DNA from: Massospora cicadina | Taxonomy: Eukaryota; Entomophthoromycota; Entomophthoromycetes; Entomophthorales; Entomophthoraceae | Reading direction: 5' to 3' | Length of the DNA: 64,000 nucleotides | Assembly: GCA_022478985.1 (NCBI GenBank) | Contig: JAKSZP010000008.1 | Span: 1-64,000, forward strand | Part shown: piece by piece, positions 20,085-30,484 of the stretch | Position numbering within the stretch: position 1 is the stretch's first letter | Layout of the letters: each line of letters starts with the position of its first letter | Translations under genes and position numbers: made by a program | The notes under the pieces: model-generated | Database searches by the model: none | Told to the model about the DNA's origin: nothing | Seen by the model: only the letters and a program-made list of their open reading frames with translations

Positions 20085-20920
20085 TGTCAAACATTCTTCT
20101 TTTTTATTTAAGAAAAAGAATGTTGGAGGTATTAGTGTTCCCAATTCTGTTACTATGATTGGCCCATCACCTGCCAATTTTTAGATAATATTTTGGATAT
20201 CAACAAAATGAGTACCCACAGCAAAAAGACCTTAGTGGATTCTTGGTGGAATCCTAACAACTGGAAAAATAAGATTTATCATAAAAATTGGCTTAAAAAG
20301 GTAATAATTAATATTAGATTACTCTGACTCCCCAGTCAAATTTGAGGATTATAATATTGCATGGATCTGAACCTCTGCAAGGCAAGAAGATTTTACCCAT
20401 TGATGATTGGGTGCAAGTTAACCAATCATTACCATCTGAGTCTAACCACCACCGAGGTGCAAAAATTTTACTTGAGGATGATAGGGTAAAAATTAGCCAA
20501 TTATTACCATCTGAGTCTGACCACCGCTGAATTATCCAATAATTACCATCTGAGTCTGACCACTGCCAAGGCGAAAAGATTTTACTCATTGGTGATTGGA
20601 TACAATTCATCAAATCATTACTGCACGGGTCAGTTTTGCCTCTGAAAAATTTTATCTCCATTCTGATAGGCTAAAAGCCTATATTTCCTAATTTAGATAA
20701 CTGAGCTTTGCATTATATTGCCTCAAATACCCCTGGTCTTGAAATTCAAACTAGTTTAAATAGGAAAAACTAGTATTGATAAAGGGACCTTTCCTGGTTT
20801 TGCCCTGCCTGAAAAATAAAAAACATAAAAAACTTTAATAAGTGTTATTTTATACTTTTATTAAAAAGTAAATATCTCACTTAATTATATTATTTGTGGC
20901 ATCCATTGGCGGATCCCACA
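20085..20920 (+). repeat. 5' LTR of element E
   Basis: Starts tgtcaaacattcttc and ends ggcggatcccaca. The 3' LTR starts tgtcagacattctcc and ends in the same ggcggatcccaca at 30,082. It is about 836 bp with an internal array of 33-bp repeats. Confidence 0.85.
20421..20640 (+). repeat. Array of ~33-bp repeats in the E LTR
   Basis: Units at 20,421-20,453, 20,496-20,528, 20,535-20,567 and a decayed one at 20,608-20,640 share accatctgagtctgaccac. The 3' LTR repeats the array from about 29,579. Each full unit holds CTGAGTC, close to bZIP (AP-1/Gcn4-type) half sites. Antisense translation gives a repeated WSDSDGN, which I take as a by-product. Confidence 0.65.
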
Positions 20921-20923
20921 AAT

Positions 20924-20941
20924 TGGTGCTCACTACAGGGG
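20924..20941 (+). promoter_or_regulatory. Primer-binding site of element E
   Basis: tggtgctcactacagggg begins three bases after the LTR end. It starts TGG, as expected for pairing with a tRNA ending in CCA. The tRNA cannot be named from this alone. Confidence 0.7.
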
Positions 20942-20972
20942 TTGAGCCCCCTGAATACTTCAATAAGTATTA

Positions 20973-23109
20973 ACAAAAAAATGGAGAGTGTCACAGGTTG
21001 GGTGCAAAATGAAGAAGGGACTGAAGAAGATGATCCAATGGACAGCCCTACTGCTTTAATGTTTGAAGAAGAACAAATTGAGCCCATATTAATACCTGAG
21101 TCTCATTGCATCACTTGGCCAGCCACTGAAGCTGTAAGAGACCTTACTCATGGCATCCTTAACCTGGGCAACTTTGCATCTTGCGAACAAGCGTCGTTGG
21201 TAGAGGAACGCCACTTGTTTCTATATGAGACTAGTGTCCTCCCAGAGACCTATGGTCAGCTTACAAATTTGACCACCTATGTCCGCAAGTTTGCTCACCC
21301 TGCTTTGGTCCATATGATGCATCTCTTAGCCAGTCATCAAGAAGAGCTTCATTGACACCTAGATACCCATGCAGCTTTGAATTCAGCCTATGAAAAGTTG
21401 TATCAACTGGCCTCCAAACATCTTGGGGCAGTTAAATATGGTGTGGGAGCTAATCGCAACTTCATCATACAGCTTTATGACTGACTTACTACTATGGACA
21501 CTGGGATTGTAAAGTATGTCGAGGAGGCCATGAAGATATTCTAGGATGAACTGAACGCATCCTCCACTAGTACCCGCTCGTTGTTGGAAGAGTTTGCTAA
21601 AGAACTTGAAAAGCAAAATGAGCAAACATGTCATGACCTTTCAGCCCAAGACTCTGTCCTTCAAGAGAAATATGAACAGCGTGTGGCTGTGGTGGAGCGA
21701 CAGTTAATTCAGGCCTTTTTGCGTGTTGATGAGCTTGAACGTCATCTGTCGCTTGAACATATCTAGCATCACCACCCTCGCGGCCAGGTTGTTCAGCTAG
21801 GAAAGGAGCTAGCTCTCAAAGCTTCATTAGAAAATACCAAATATTTGGCACGTTGCCTGACTGAATGTGAAGTCGAAGCAAAGGAAATAAAAACTTCTCT
21901 GGAAAGCCCTGTGCTGTTGAAGGAAGTATACAGCTGACTAACGCGGGTTGAGCAAAAGTATGAACAGATTAAGGAGGGGGTACAAGGCCCCAGCTCTCAC
22001 TCTCATGATGATGAAGGGTGTAAACAAATGAAAGAAGAGCTGAAGAACCGCGTGAAAGCTGTGGAAACTGCTCAATTAAGCTTAAGCTCAATGGTGTCAC
22101 AACTTCGTTTTCAAGTCTCTGCAATGGAAAACTGAGTGGAAGACTTTGAAACTCATAAATCAGGGATCTAAGTTCAACTAAGACTATGTGAATCTGGGCC
22201 TCTAGAAGCCCTCTCTAAAATGGAAACCTGGCTTGAAGCCATGCAAGATCAGTTCGATCGCCTTTCATGGAACTTTGATCAGTTGAGCTACCGCTCTGAA
22301 ACCCCAATAACAGAAGCTTCAGCTATTCATACCATTACTAGGAATGATCATAATTAATTCAAACCAACGTTCAAAGACAAGTTTATCCCCGGTGAGGGTA
22401 GCATTGCTTCGTTTTTATATGTTTATGAAGCAGCTATGGAAGGGGCAACTGATCGATTGAAGGCCAAGCACATTCTTTCCTGTTTGGGCCACATGGCACA
22501 GGAGGTGATGTCCCCCATATGGATGCTCTTAGCACCTGGTCCGAGGTTAAAGAGGCCCTCATAAACACGTTAAGCTCAAAACAGGCTTTAAGCATGAAAA
22601 AGCAAGCCTTTATGCGTATGTGCATTTGAAAAGGGGAGTCAGTGGTTGCCTTTGTGATATGATTCTATATGAAAGCACAGACGTTGTTAACCTCAAAAAT
22701 GTTGACTTTGGATGATGCTATAGCCGCCGCTTTGACTGGAGTGGCTTCTTACCCATTGCTAGAGATGCACATCACCTCTGTTAAATGCTATTTCCATACT
22801 GTTTAAGACATCAAGGAAGAATTAATAGATGTCGCTGATTTCCATAAGCCTAAAGTTCCACGTGGAGCAGTATCTCGTCCTCGCGTTTTAACTATTGAGG
22901 ATTCAAAGCCTAAACCTCGGGCCTTAGCTATAGAAGACAAGAAGGAGCCCCATCAGATAATGGGCCCTGAAGCGCCAAACCCCAAAGAAAAATGTCCTGA
23001 ACGCCCTCAGTGCATATACTGCAGCAAGTTTGGACACAAAGAGGCTATGTGCTGGAAGAAGAAAGCTGACGCCAAGAAACAGGAGCAGGGAAAAGAAATG
23101 TCAGCATAG
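20973..23109 (+). pseudogene. gag of element E with intact CCHC zinc knuckle
   Basis: One frame can be followed nearly throughout, broken mainly by single stops (for example at 21,352, 21,481 and 21,541) plus a short frame change near 22,510. Order: acidic N-terminus ('NEEGTEEDDPMDSP'), long coiled coil (about 21,560-22,300, 'RSLLEEFAKELEKQNEQ'), capsid-like 'GSIASFLYVYEAAMEGATD' (22,400-22,450), 'LDDAIAAALTGVASYPLLEM' (about 22,710-22,769), a Pro/Lys linker, then knuckle CIYCSKFGHKEAMC at 23,011-23,052. Most stops are one C>T or G>A change from Gln, Arg or Trp. Particle-forming protein. Confidence 0.85.
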
Positions 23110-24000
23110 GGAAAGGCACACCTGCTGCTGACAAACCTCATGTGCCTAACTCACTTAAACAACTTATGCCATTACCTCGCGTTACAAATACCCCAGGGGA
23201 TGATTCTGAGGGGGATACAGATGAGGTCATCTATTATGTTGTAGGAGCACCTGCTGAGGTGGAAGTCCCTGATTGCTTGAATGCTGGAGGAGTAGATGAG
23301 GCCACCATACCAGAAGAGATGTATCTCTGCCAAGTTTTAGGGGAGCCAATTATCATTGATACTGCTAGCGATGCCAATGAATTGATGTCTCACCTTATTC
23401 GCCCTATCCAGCATGGCCATACCATGCAATCCATCCAAAAAAATTACCCCAAGACCGCGTGTAAATTAACCTCCAATTTCCATCTCAAGGAGGTCTTAGT
23501 GCTATCACCCACTTTTGGGGGGATAATTACAAAGGTCGAAGTGGTGATCCAAAAAGTTTAGGTGATGGCCATTCTAGATATAGGCTCCTAAGTAAACGTA
23601 ATCTCTTCCAAGCTGATTAAAAGATCAAGCTTGCACCTGACTTGGAGTACAACCAAGACTTTGGAACCGCTGGTCTTAACAACACCCAAGCACATGGTGC
23701 TTACTCATCCCTTCCCATTTGTATTGGGAAGCTTATTTTATCAGCCCCTGAAGTGGCTTTGGATAACAACGATTATGATCTGTTTATAGGTACGCAGTTC
23801 ATGATTAAATATGATGGCTTTATCAATATGAAGCAAGGGATCTTGTCATTGCTCAATTACAAAGTACCTTTGATTCTAGCCAATACAGAACCCAGAAAGA
23901 AGGATTACACTTGCATGTACACCAACCTTGCAAAAACAGCGACTAAAGAAGGGCAGGCTGCCAATAAGCACCGCAATACCCCTACCAACATTCTTGAGGG
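23110..24000 (+). pseudogene. Aspartic protease of element E
   Basis: An acidic spacer (frame 23,142-23,561, 139 codons) leads to 'VMAILDIGS' with the active-site tetrad DIGS at 23,577-23,588 (usually DTGS/DSGS) and 'VNVISSKLI'. After a frame change the 23,642-24,079 frame holds 'NDYDLFIGTQFMIKYDGF', the C-terminal strand shared with A and C. It would cut the gag polyprotein; the Ile substitution and stops suggest loss of function. The 3' LTR begins only a few bases after the last recognisable protease sequence. Confidence 0.8.
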
Positions 24001-24006
24001 GGGCAA

Positions 24007-24215
24007 TGTCAGACATTCTCCTTTCAATCTAAGAAAAAGAATGTTGGAGGTATTAGTGTTTCAGATTCTACTACTATAATTGGCCCATCACCTGCCCAAT
24101 TTTTAGATAATATTGTGGATATCAAAAAAATGAGTACCCACAGCAAGAAGACCTTAATAAATCTTGGTGGAATCCTAACAACCAGAAAAATATGATTTAT
24201 CATAAAAATTGGCTT
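24007..24215 (+). repeat. 3' LTR of element E, left part
   Basis: Matches 20,085-20,295 ('ttggaggtattagtgtt', 'atgagtacccacagcaa'). It is cut after ataaaaattggctt (24,202-24,215), which recurs as ataaaaatcggctt at 29,440-29,453 where the LTR resumes. Confidence 0.9.
24202..24215 (+). repeat. Target-site duplication of LINE-1 (left; right copy 29,440-29,453)
   Basis: 14 bases, ataaaaattggctt against ataaaaatcggctt, one T/C mismatch. The uninterrupted site is at about 20,281-20,294 in the 5' LTR of E (ataaaaattggctt), which confirms the insertion point. Confidence 0.9.
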
Positions 24216-24295
24216 GCTTTTCTTTCTCGTAACAATCACTTTAGTTACTACAATTCGATTTGAACAGCAAATTTGGATAATCACACACAGGAAAG

Positions 24296-25673
24296 ATGGG
24301 CGACTTTAATAACAAAAATAGTACAACATGGGCGAGCGTTGCGGCAAGTGGTGTGCTTAACGGTGCAACTAAGGGCAAGAAACGCCCTGGAGGGGGACCA
24401 GGAACCCAATCTGCAAAGAAATCGCAAACTCAGACACCATCTGGGTTTATGGTATTTACTGTAAAGCATGTGCAATACATGTACATTCAATTCAACCAAC
24501 CTTTGTCAAAGGTGGAACATGGGATCAGACTCTTCCTTGGGGATGAGTCACCAACCATGTGGGAGAAAACATATGAGGCACAGCCCTCACTTTTCCCTCA
24601 CGCGGTGTACGTAGCCACCAACAACATGGGACGCGGCTGGATTGATATTGGTTTTGAAACAGCCAATGAAGCTGATGGCGCAGCAAAAATCTGCGTGGAA
24701 ATTGCCCTCCCCGAGGGCAAAAAATTGTGCGCACCGCGTGCACCAGATGGAACAAAGCAAAAACTTTGTTCATCTCCTTCGACTCGCTCCCCACCAACCT
24801 TCCTCATAAGGTAATCGAGGAGGAGCTCCGCAAAGGTCTTATGGCCTATGGAGAAATCCAACAACTTGAATTACAGTGATTTTGCTTAATGCCCTACCTG
24901 TGCATGGGCAAAGCTATCACTGTAATCAACCCCTTCCCAGAAGTGGAAGAGGATTTATCCAGATTTCCCCGTGCAGCAGAATTTCACTTTGCAGATGGGG
25001 CCAGTTGGCTGCAATCTGAGTTACACTGGAACGCGCACCACCCATTTGCAACCAATGTGGCTCACTGGGCCACAAGGAACATGCATGCCCTGTAAAAGAG
25101 GGCTTAATGGAAAATGATTTTTGTGAAGAAGCTATGGACGAAGATAATGAAAAATTCGCCAAAATGACTGATGGCCACCACCCATTCCGCTGGGGTGAAG
25201 ATGGACTATACTCCATCGTGGACCCAGTTACAAGTAAACAGCGTAAAGCAGCACAAAAAGCCCGCAAGAGAGCAGCGGCTGAAGCGGCAGCACATGCGGA
25301 ATCTGCTATTAACCATGGACAAATTCAGGAGGATATTTCAGATATTCACCAAACCAACCAATCAGAACAATATGCCCAGGTCAAAAATTTTCACAATAAC
25401 CAGACTGAGTTACAAAGCGTCATCAGTCATGCACATACTGAGGAACAATGCAACTGCAATTTGGGCGAAAATGCGGTGCACAATGCAACAAAGTTGAACC
25501 TCAAAAATAAAAAATCTAATCAACAACCTGCATCAAATCAACATGAGACCTGTGCAGGAAAAGTTGATGCAAATGCAAAAAACTGCAATTTCCTTGAATC
25601 ATTAGGTCAGATCAAGGGAACCAACAATGGCAGTGAAAGAGTTGGAGTACAGACGCGGAGCATGGCCAAATGA
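24296..25673 (+). pseudogene. LINE-1 ORF1 protein, frameshifted
   Basis: Starts MGDFNNKN (24,296) and runs 172 codons through an RRM-like region ('GWIDIGFETANEADGAAKIC'). It shifts frame near 24,730 ('LFISFDSLPTNLPHKV') and again before the knuckle CNQCGSLGHKEHAC (25,047-25,088, intact CCHC). The frame then stays open from 25,107 to 25,673 (188 codons): an Ala/Lys-rich basic helix ('KQRKAAQKARKRAAAEAAAH') and a polar tail ending 'VQTRSMAK'. It binds LINE RNA as part of the ribonucleoprotein. LINE-2 ORF1 aligns across all parts. Confidence 0.85.
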
Positions 25674-25735
25674 GCCGCGGTGGGATAGGACCAGAGGGTC
25701 CTCCCAACCGCTCCTGAGGCACCACGGGCACCTCA

Positions 25736-28700
25736 GTGTCAATAGGGACGTTAAATATCGCGGGAGCCAGGGCTCATACATCCCAAGCCAAAAAGCTGGC
25801 ATTCCTGCAAAAACCTCTTGTAGACATCTTGGCCATCCAAGAAACCCACTGCCTACAAGGGGAAGAAGAATCCTGGTCAACCAGGGTCGCACCATCACAA
25901 TCAGTGTGGACATCTCACTGTGGGGTGATAGTCCAAAACAACAAAAAATTTAAATTACAAACTTATCATCACACTTGCATAGTTGAGTCCTGGTAGCAAC
26001 AATCACATGCCAAGATGAAATGATTTCGTTAGCATGTATCTACGCACCTTGCACTGCAATTGAAAGAATAGATTTTGAAAAATTTCTACCCTCACCCTCC
26101 CACCAGATATCATCATGTTAGGTGATTTCAACTGCTGGGATAACCCCAATACAGATCGATGGCCTAATCCCAGGGGATACCCACCTGGACACATTGAATA
26201 TCGCACAATGAAGGCATCTCTTGGCTTACAGGATGCACTTCCTCCCATTCCCCAATCCTTCCCCATATGACAAGACCCAACATACGTGAGGGACTGCTCA
26301 TATCAATGAGTAGTATTGACCACATCCTCATCCCATAATCCCACCACTCAAGAATCTCTAAATTTACAACAAAAAAGATCAATTTTTCTGATCACCGATT
26401 AGTTATGGTGCAGTTAGCGCCAACCCAATTCCACACACAGGTGTCGCCTTGGAGAAAGCTTCACCCAGAAAATATAAGATTGCCTGAGATATCTGACTGG
26501 ATTGAAAACAAGGCTACAAACCAAGAATTTACAGCCTCATTCACTTCGGATCCCATCAGAACATGGGAAAATTTCAAAAAAGATTTAATCAACAAAACCC
26601 GACATATTGCATCACACAAGTTCACCGCGGACACAGCCACAATCAAGCGTACCTTGGCAGAACTAGACCACCTGGAAATAAATACTCCGAGATCTGGCTA
26701 TAGCCCTAATTGGGGACGCAAATGGGCAGAAATTTCAGCCTGACTTAACAATCTTATCTTTGACACCAACACAGAATCAAAGTATTGAACAAAGGTAAGT
26801 TCATAAAGGAAGGTGAAGCCTGTTTGACATACTTTTTCTGCCAATTTACTCCCGCGGAAACCAGCCCACGTGCACACAGGTCTGCAAGACCAACGGCACT
26901 GTGGCAACTGACCCTGAGGAGGTCAAGGTGGAAGTACACCACTATTACACCGAATTATATTGCGATATGCCAACAGATCCACAAAAAATTAAAGAATTTA
27001 TTCAAACTGCCAAGATACAAAGTACACCACCAAATTACAATATACTATCCCTTATCACATGGGAGGAGCTTTGGGAAACAATTCGCGGTGCACCACATAG
27101 GAAATTCCAGGGCCTGATGGGATACCCTTTGAATTTTACAAAAAATATTTTCACCAAATCGCCCCCCTCCTATTGGCGTCAATGAACCAGAGTTTGTTGG
27201 AAACACGCCTATTACCAGGAGGCCATGAATCCTACGTTATAACCTTGTATAAAAAGGGTGAAAAGTTGGACCTGGCCAACTGGCGCCCAATTGCACTCTC
27301 CAACACTGACACAAAATTCTAACAAAAATTTTAGCAGCTAGATTAGGCGCAATTGCATCTGACGTCCTATCACCCAACCAGTTTGGGTTTATACCAGGGC
27401 ATTCAATATGGAACAAAATTTACCCTGTTGCAAATATTTTCCAATCCAAAGCAACTGGTGCCCTGGTCTTCTTGGATCAGGAAAAGGCGTATGACCGTGT
27501 TAGCTGGGCATATTTAAAAGAATGTCTACATGCCTTCAAACTTTACCAAGATTCATAAAATGGGCGATGCTCCTAACAGAATCTTCAACCATGGCTGTAT
27601 GCGGCCCTGGATTCCTAACAAACAAGATTAAACCACACAGAGGGCTCAAACAAGGGGAACCCCTCAGCCCACTGCTATACAATTTCAGCTTTGACCCGCT
27701 CCTCCGAGTAACTGACTCACGTCTCATGGAGATAGCTGCACGAGGACAACCAACAGTCAAGATACTGACCTTTGCAGATGACTGCGTAGCAGGTATAGCA
27801 AACAATGAAGATGCCCAACAGCTGGAACACATTCTAGAGGAATACTCCAAGGCGAGCAATGCATCACTCAACAAAAGGAAGACAGAAATCATCCTCTTAG
27901 GAAAATACACAAACAATTGGGCCACAACATCAGAACCTCACACCAACGCTCAAAGAAAAAACCCAATTATATTACCCTTTACAACACCTTCCACCACCAC
28001 TCCTGTCCGACACCCTTGGAATCTGGCTAGAATCAGGGGGATATGCTAATGAGACAATGGAAAGTAACCTGTTACAATGGGTATCCAAACGCGTCGTCTC
28101 CTTCAAGGGAAGAACCCCAGGACTAACAGGGCGAGTTACATTTGCTAACTCGCTCATCCTCCCAATACTGTGGTACCAGGCCCATGCGATAGCCTTCTCA
28201 CCTACCTTTATAACCTCAATTCGCGCGCTTGTCCAGGGCTGGCTGTGGCCTGGCTCTCACCCTCCTATACGGATGGAAACACTATTTGGCCCATGCTCAA
28301 GCGGAGGCATGGGACTAATAGATTTTGAGAGCCATGGCAATCACATCCTAGGTACCTGGATAAAGGAAATCCTTGCTCCAGACCTCCCACAACAACATTG
28401 GTCCAGAGCAGCAAGGACTAACTTTGCACAGGCGCTCAAATTAACCAACCCACATAGTCCACCCAGACTACTTTCATACCTTGCCAAGCACCCTACTGCA
28501 ACGGGTCTACATAGAACCTACCATCATTTCAAACATATCCTCCAAACTATCCGCCGTATGGGATGGACCTTAGAGAACATGGGTACTACACAGGGAAGGG
28601 GACGACCCAGCCCCCAATTCAAATTAAGAAACCCAGAAAACCACCCCCAGAGGGATATGCTCGCAACAACCCCAAGCATAGCTAGGATAGAATACCTAGA

Positions 28701-29286
28701 TATGTTGGACATTCCCTATGATTTAACCACACAGAAAGCAATGTGGAAAATGACTCACCACCCACTCCTACAACCAAGGATAAGAGCAAACGCCTGGCGC
28801 TGTTTGAGAAGGACCTATAGGATGGAGGACCACTCCAACTCCCTCCACAAAACATGTGCAGTATGTGGAGGGGAGGGATCCCTACATCACCGCCTAGAAA
28901 CATGCCCCCCTACCAAAGCTATATGGCAGGAAGTCGCACGCCTGCTCAAGATTCAAAATGAACAGGAATTCTCGATATCAAAGAGTATATTCGCGCTCCA
29001 GATCGAGTCACCAATCCCATCTAAACTCTGCTCCCTAATAATACCCATTGCAAAGTGGACAATACACACAATTGCATTAGATGCGTTCAAGGGCACAGTC
29101 TCAACCATTTATGGGATTATTAACAGATTCCATGTCCACTTACTAGAGCACTTCCAAGCCTGGCTCTATGGATATATGAGACCAAGACAAAAAGCGCTCA
29201 TAGAATCATGGTTCCCACTCTGGTTCCTCCACACAGACCCTTTCCTTCACACCTGCTCCATAGCAGGGGAAACCCCCTTGGAGTAG
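25736..29286 (+). pseudogene. LINE-1 ORF2: endonuclease, reverse transcriptase, zinc finger
   Basis: APE-type endonuclease: 'TLNIAG', 'LAIQETH' (catalytic Glu), 'LGDFNCW' (about 26,119-26,139) and 'FSDHRLV' (about 26,388-26,408). RT: 'LYKKGEKLDLANWRPIALSN' (about 27,244-27,303), 'VFLDQEKAYDRVSW' (27,465-27,506), 'GLKQGEPLSPLLYNF' and catalytic FADD at 27,771-27,782. Thumb and C-terminus form an uninterrupted 409-codon frame (28,057-29,286) with C-X2-C-X7-H-X4-C from 28,855 to 28,904 ('CAVCGGEGSLHH'). No RNase H is seen. Frameshifts near 26,000, 27,120, 27,320 and 28,030. It nicks DNA and reverse-transcribes at the nick. Confidence 0.9.
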
Positions 29287-29439
29287 TGCACCAACCCCCA
29301 TACCTGGCAGTCCCGCTGGCAACAGGGGTAACTTGAGTAACCTGGGGTGCCCAATTTTTATATTTCTTAGTTATTCTCTTAGTTTCACATACATTCAGTA
29401 ATGTCTGTCCCCTGGTCAGCTTACCTCGGTTAAATAAAA
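29287..29439 (+). other. LINE-1 3' UTR and tail
   Basis: Carries 'tgtctgtcccctggtcagcttacct' type sequence (about 29,402-29,426), then taaataaaa. Close variants end LINE-2 (minus, about 45,940-45,990), LINE-3 (60,366-60,395) and half-LINE 2 (54,568-54,610), marking a shared RT-recognised 3' end. Confidence 0.75.
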
Positions 29440-30082
29440 ATAAAAATCGGCTTAAAAAGGTAATAATTAATAATAGGATTACTCTGACTCCTCGGTCAAA
29501 TTTGAGGAGTATAATATCACATGGATCTGAACCTCCGCAAGGCAAGAAGAATTTACCCATTGATTATTGGAAGCAAGTTAACCAATCATTAACATCTGAG
29601 TCTAATCACCGCCAAGGTGCAAAGAGTTTACTCAAGGATGATAGGGTAAAAATTAGCCAATCATTACCATCTGAGTCTGACCACTACTGAATTATCCTAT
29701 CATTACCATCCAAGTCTGACCACTGCTGAGGCGAAAAAGATTTTACTCATTGGTGATTGTATACAATTCATCAAATTATTACTGGACAGGTTGGTTTTGC
29801 CTCCAAAAATTTTTTATCTTCATTCTGATAGGCTAAAAGCCTATATTTCCTAATTTATATAACTGAGCTTTGCATTCTTTTGCCTTGAATACCCCTGGTC
29901 TCAAAATTCAAACTAGTGTTAAATAGGAAAAACTAGTATCGAGAAAGGGACCATTCCTGGTTTTGCCCTGCCTGAATAATAATAAAACATAAAAAACTTT
30001 AATAAGTGTTATTTTAAACTTTTATTATAAAAGTAAATATCTCACTTGAATATTTTTGTGGCATCCATTGGCGGATCCCACA
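29440..30082 (+). repeat. 3' LTR of element E, right part
   Basis: Resumes 'cggcttaaaaaggtaataatt' and follows the 5' LTR to the same terminus ggcggatcccaca. It holds the 33-bp repeat array again (about 29,579-29,800). The antisense frame at 29,198-29,560 is not a gene. Confidence 0.9.
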
Positions 30083-30461
30083 GCTTCTTTAAGACATTTA
30101 GATAGTCATATAAATTTCATCTGCTTTTGTGTTTAGAATGGTAGAAAAAGGCTTCACTTATATACTTGCCTCTTGCTAACACTTGGGATTATAGTTGAAG
30201 GGATGGTTTTCCATTTATAACTTGTTCTCCAGTACCCTAGTAAAAGTATTGAAAGAATCATTTCTTTGTCTAAAAGTGCCTTCCATTTATCAGAAAATGA
30301 GAGCGTCATTACTTATCTAGCCTTATAGATAATAGTTTGGTTGTATTAACTCAACTAGGGTAATTGTTTTCTCTCATCTATCAATGCACCCATATTAATA
30401 TCTTTTTCAACAATAGCTCAAGCACACCTAAAAACTGTGCAGTAAACCTTAAAAGTTTACA
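30083..30461 (+). repeat. 3' LTR of element D, right part
   Basis: Starts with gcttc (E target duplication) and follows 15,160-15,555 of the 5' LTR ('gggattatagttgaaggga', 'gtgccttccatt', 'ctgtgcagtaaaccttaaaa'), ending ...gtttaca. Confidence 0.85.
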
Positions 30462-30484
30462 CTCTTACAGTTGAGCCTTTCTCA
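30462..30484 (-). repeat. Family-C solo LTR, 5' tip (part 3 of 3)
   Basis: ctcttacagttgagcctttctca corresponds to cccctatagttgggagtttccca at the outer end of the C LTR at 43,119. So the C LTR broken at 14,482 finishes here, and B sequence should resume at 30,485. Confidence 0.65.

Larger units (their letters stand above)
24216..29439 (+). mobile_element. LINE-1 of the window: full-length two-ORF non-LTR retrotransposon
   Basis: 5.2 kb between target duplications. It starts gcttttctttctcgtaacaat (similar to the start of the half-LINE at about 52,680 and comparable in length to LINE-2), has ORF1 with RRM-like fold and knuckle, ORF2 with APE-type endonuclease, RT and C-terminal zinc finger, and a short 3' UTR ending taaataaaa. 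It lies within the 3' LTR of E, making it the innermost element of the left pile. Frameshifts make it defective. Confidence 0.9.
20085..30082 (+). mobile_element. LTR element E: gag-protease only, lacks polymerase and integrase
   Basis: The 5' LTR is 20,085-20,920; the 3' LTR is 24,007-24,215 plus 29,440-30,082, split by LINE-1. Primer site (20,924-20,941), gag and protease are followed directly by a purine tract (ttgaggggggcaa, to 24,006) and the 3' LTR. There is no room for RT, RNase H or integrase. Target duplication is gattc / gcttc (30,083-30,087). The interior is about 3.1 kb. It would need pol from a relative; gag is similar to that of C and G. Confidence 0.85.
14483..30461 (+). mobile_element. 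LTR retrotransposon D (non-autonomous-looking)
   Basis: The 5' LTR is 14,483-15,555; the 3' LTR is 19,388-20,084 plus 30,083-30,461, split by element E. The outer flanks belong to one C LTR, and the 5-bp joints cccct (14,478-14,482) and ctctt (30,462-30,466) are plausible target duplications differing by C>T. The interior, about 3.8 kb (15,556-19,387), has a primer site and a purine run (gcgggggatg, 19,378-19,387) but no RT, RNase H or integrase that I can recognise. Confidence 0.8.

Noticed and set aside
20314..20661. Antisense 115-codon frame with repeated WSDSDGN motifs
   Set aside because: The repeats are the antisense image of the 33-bp DNA repeats in the E LTR; no support as a protein.
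24524..25913. Minus-strand frames opposite LINE-1 ORF1 and endonuclease
   Set aside because: Shadows of coding sequence on the plus strand with recognisable motifs.
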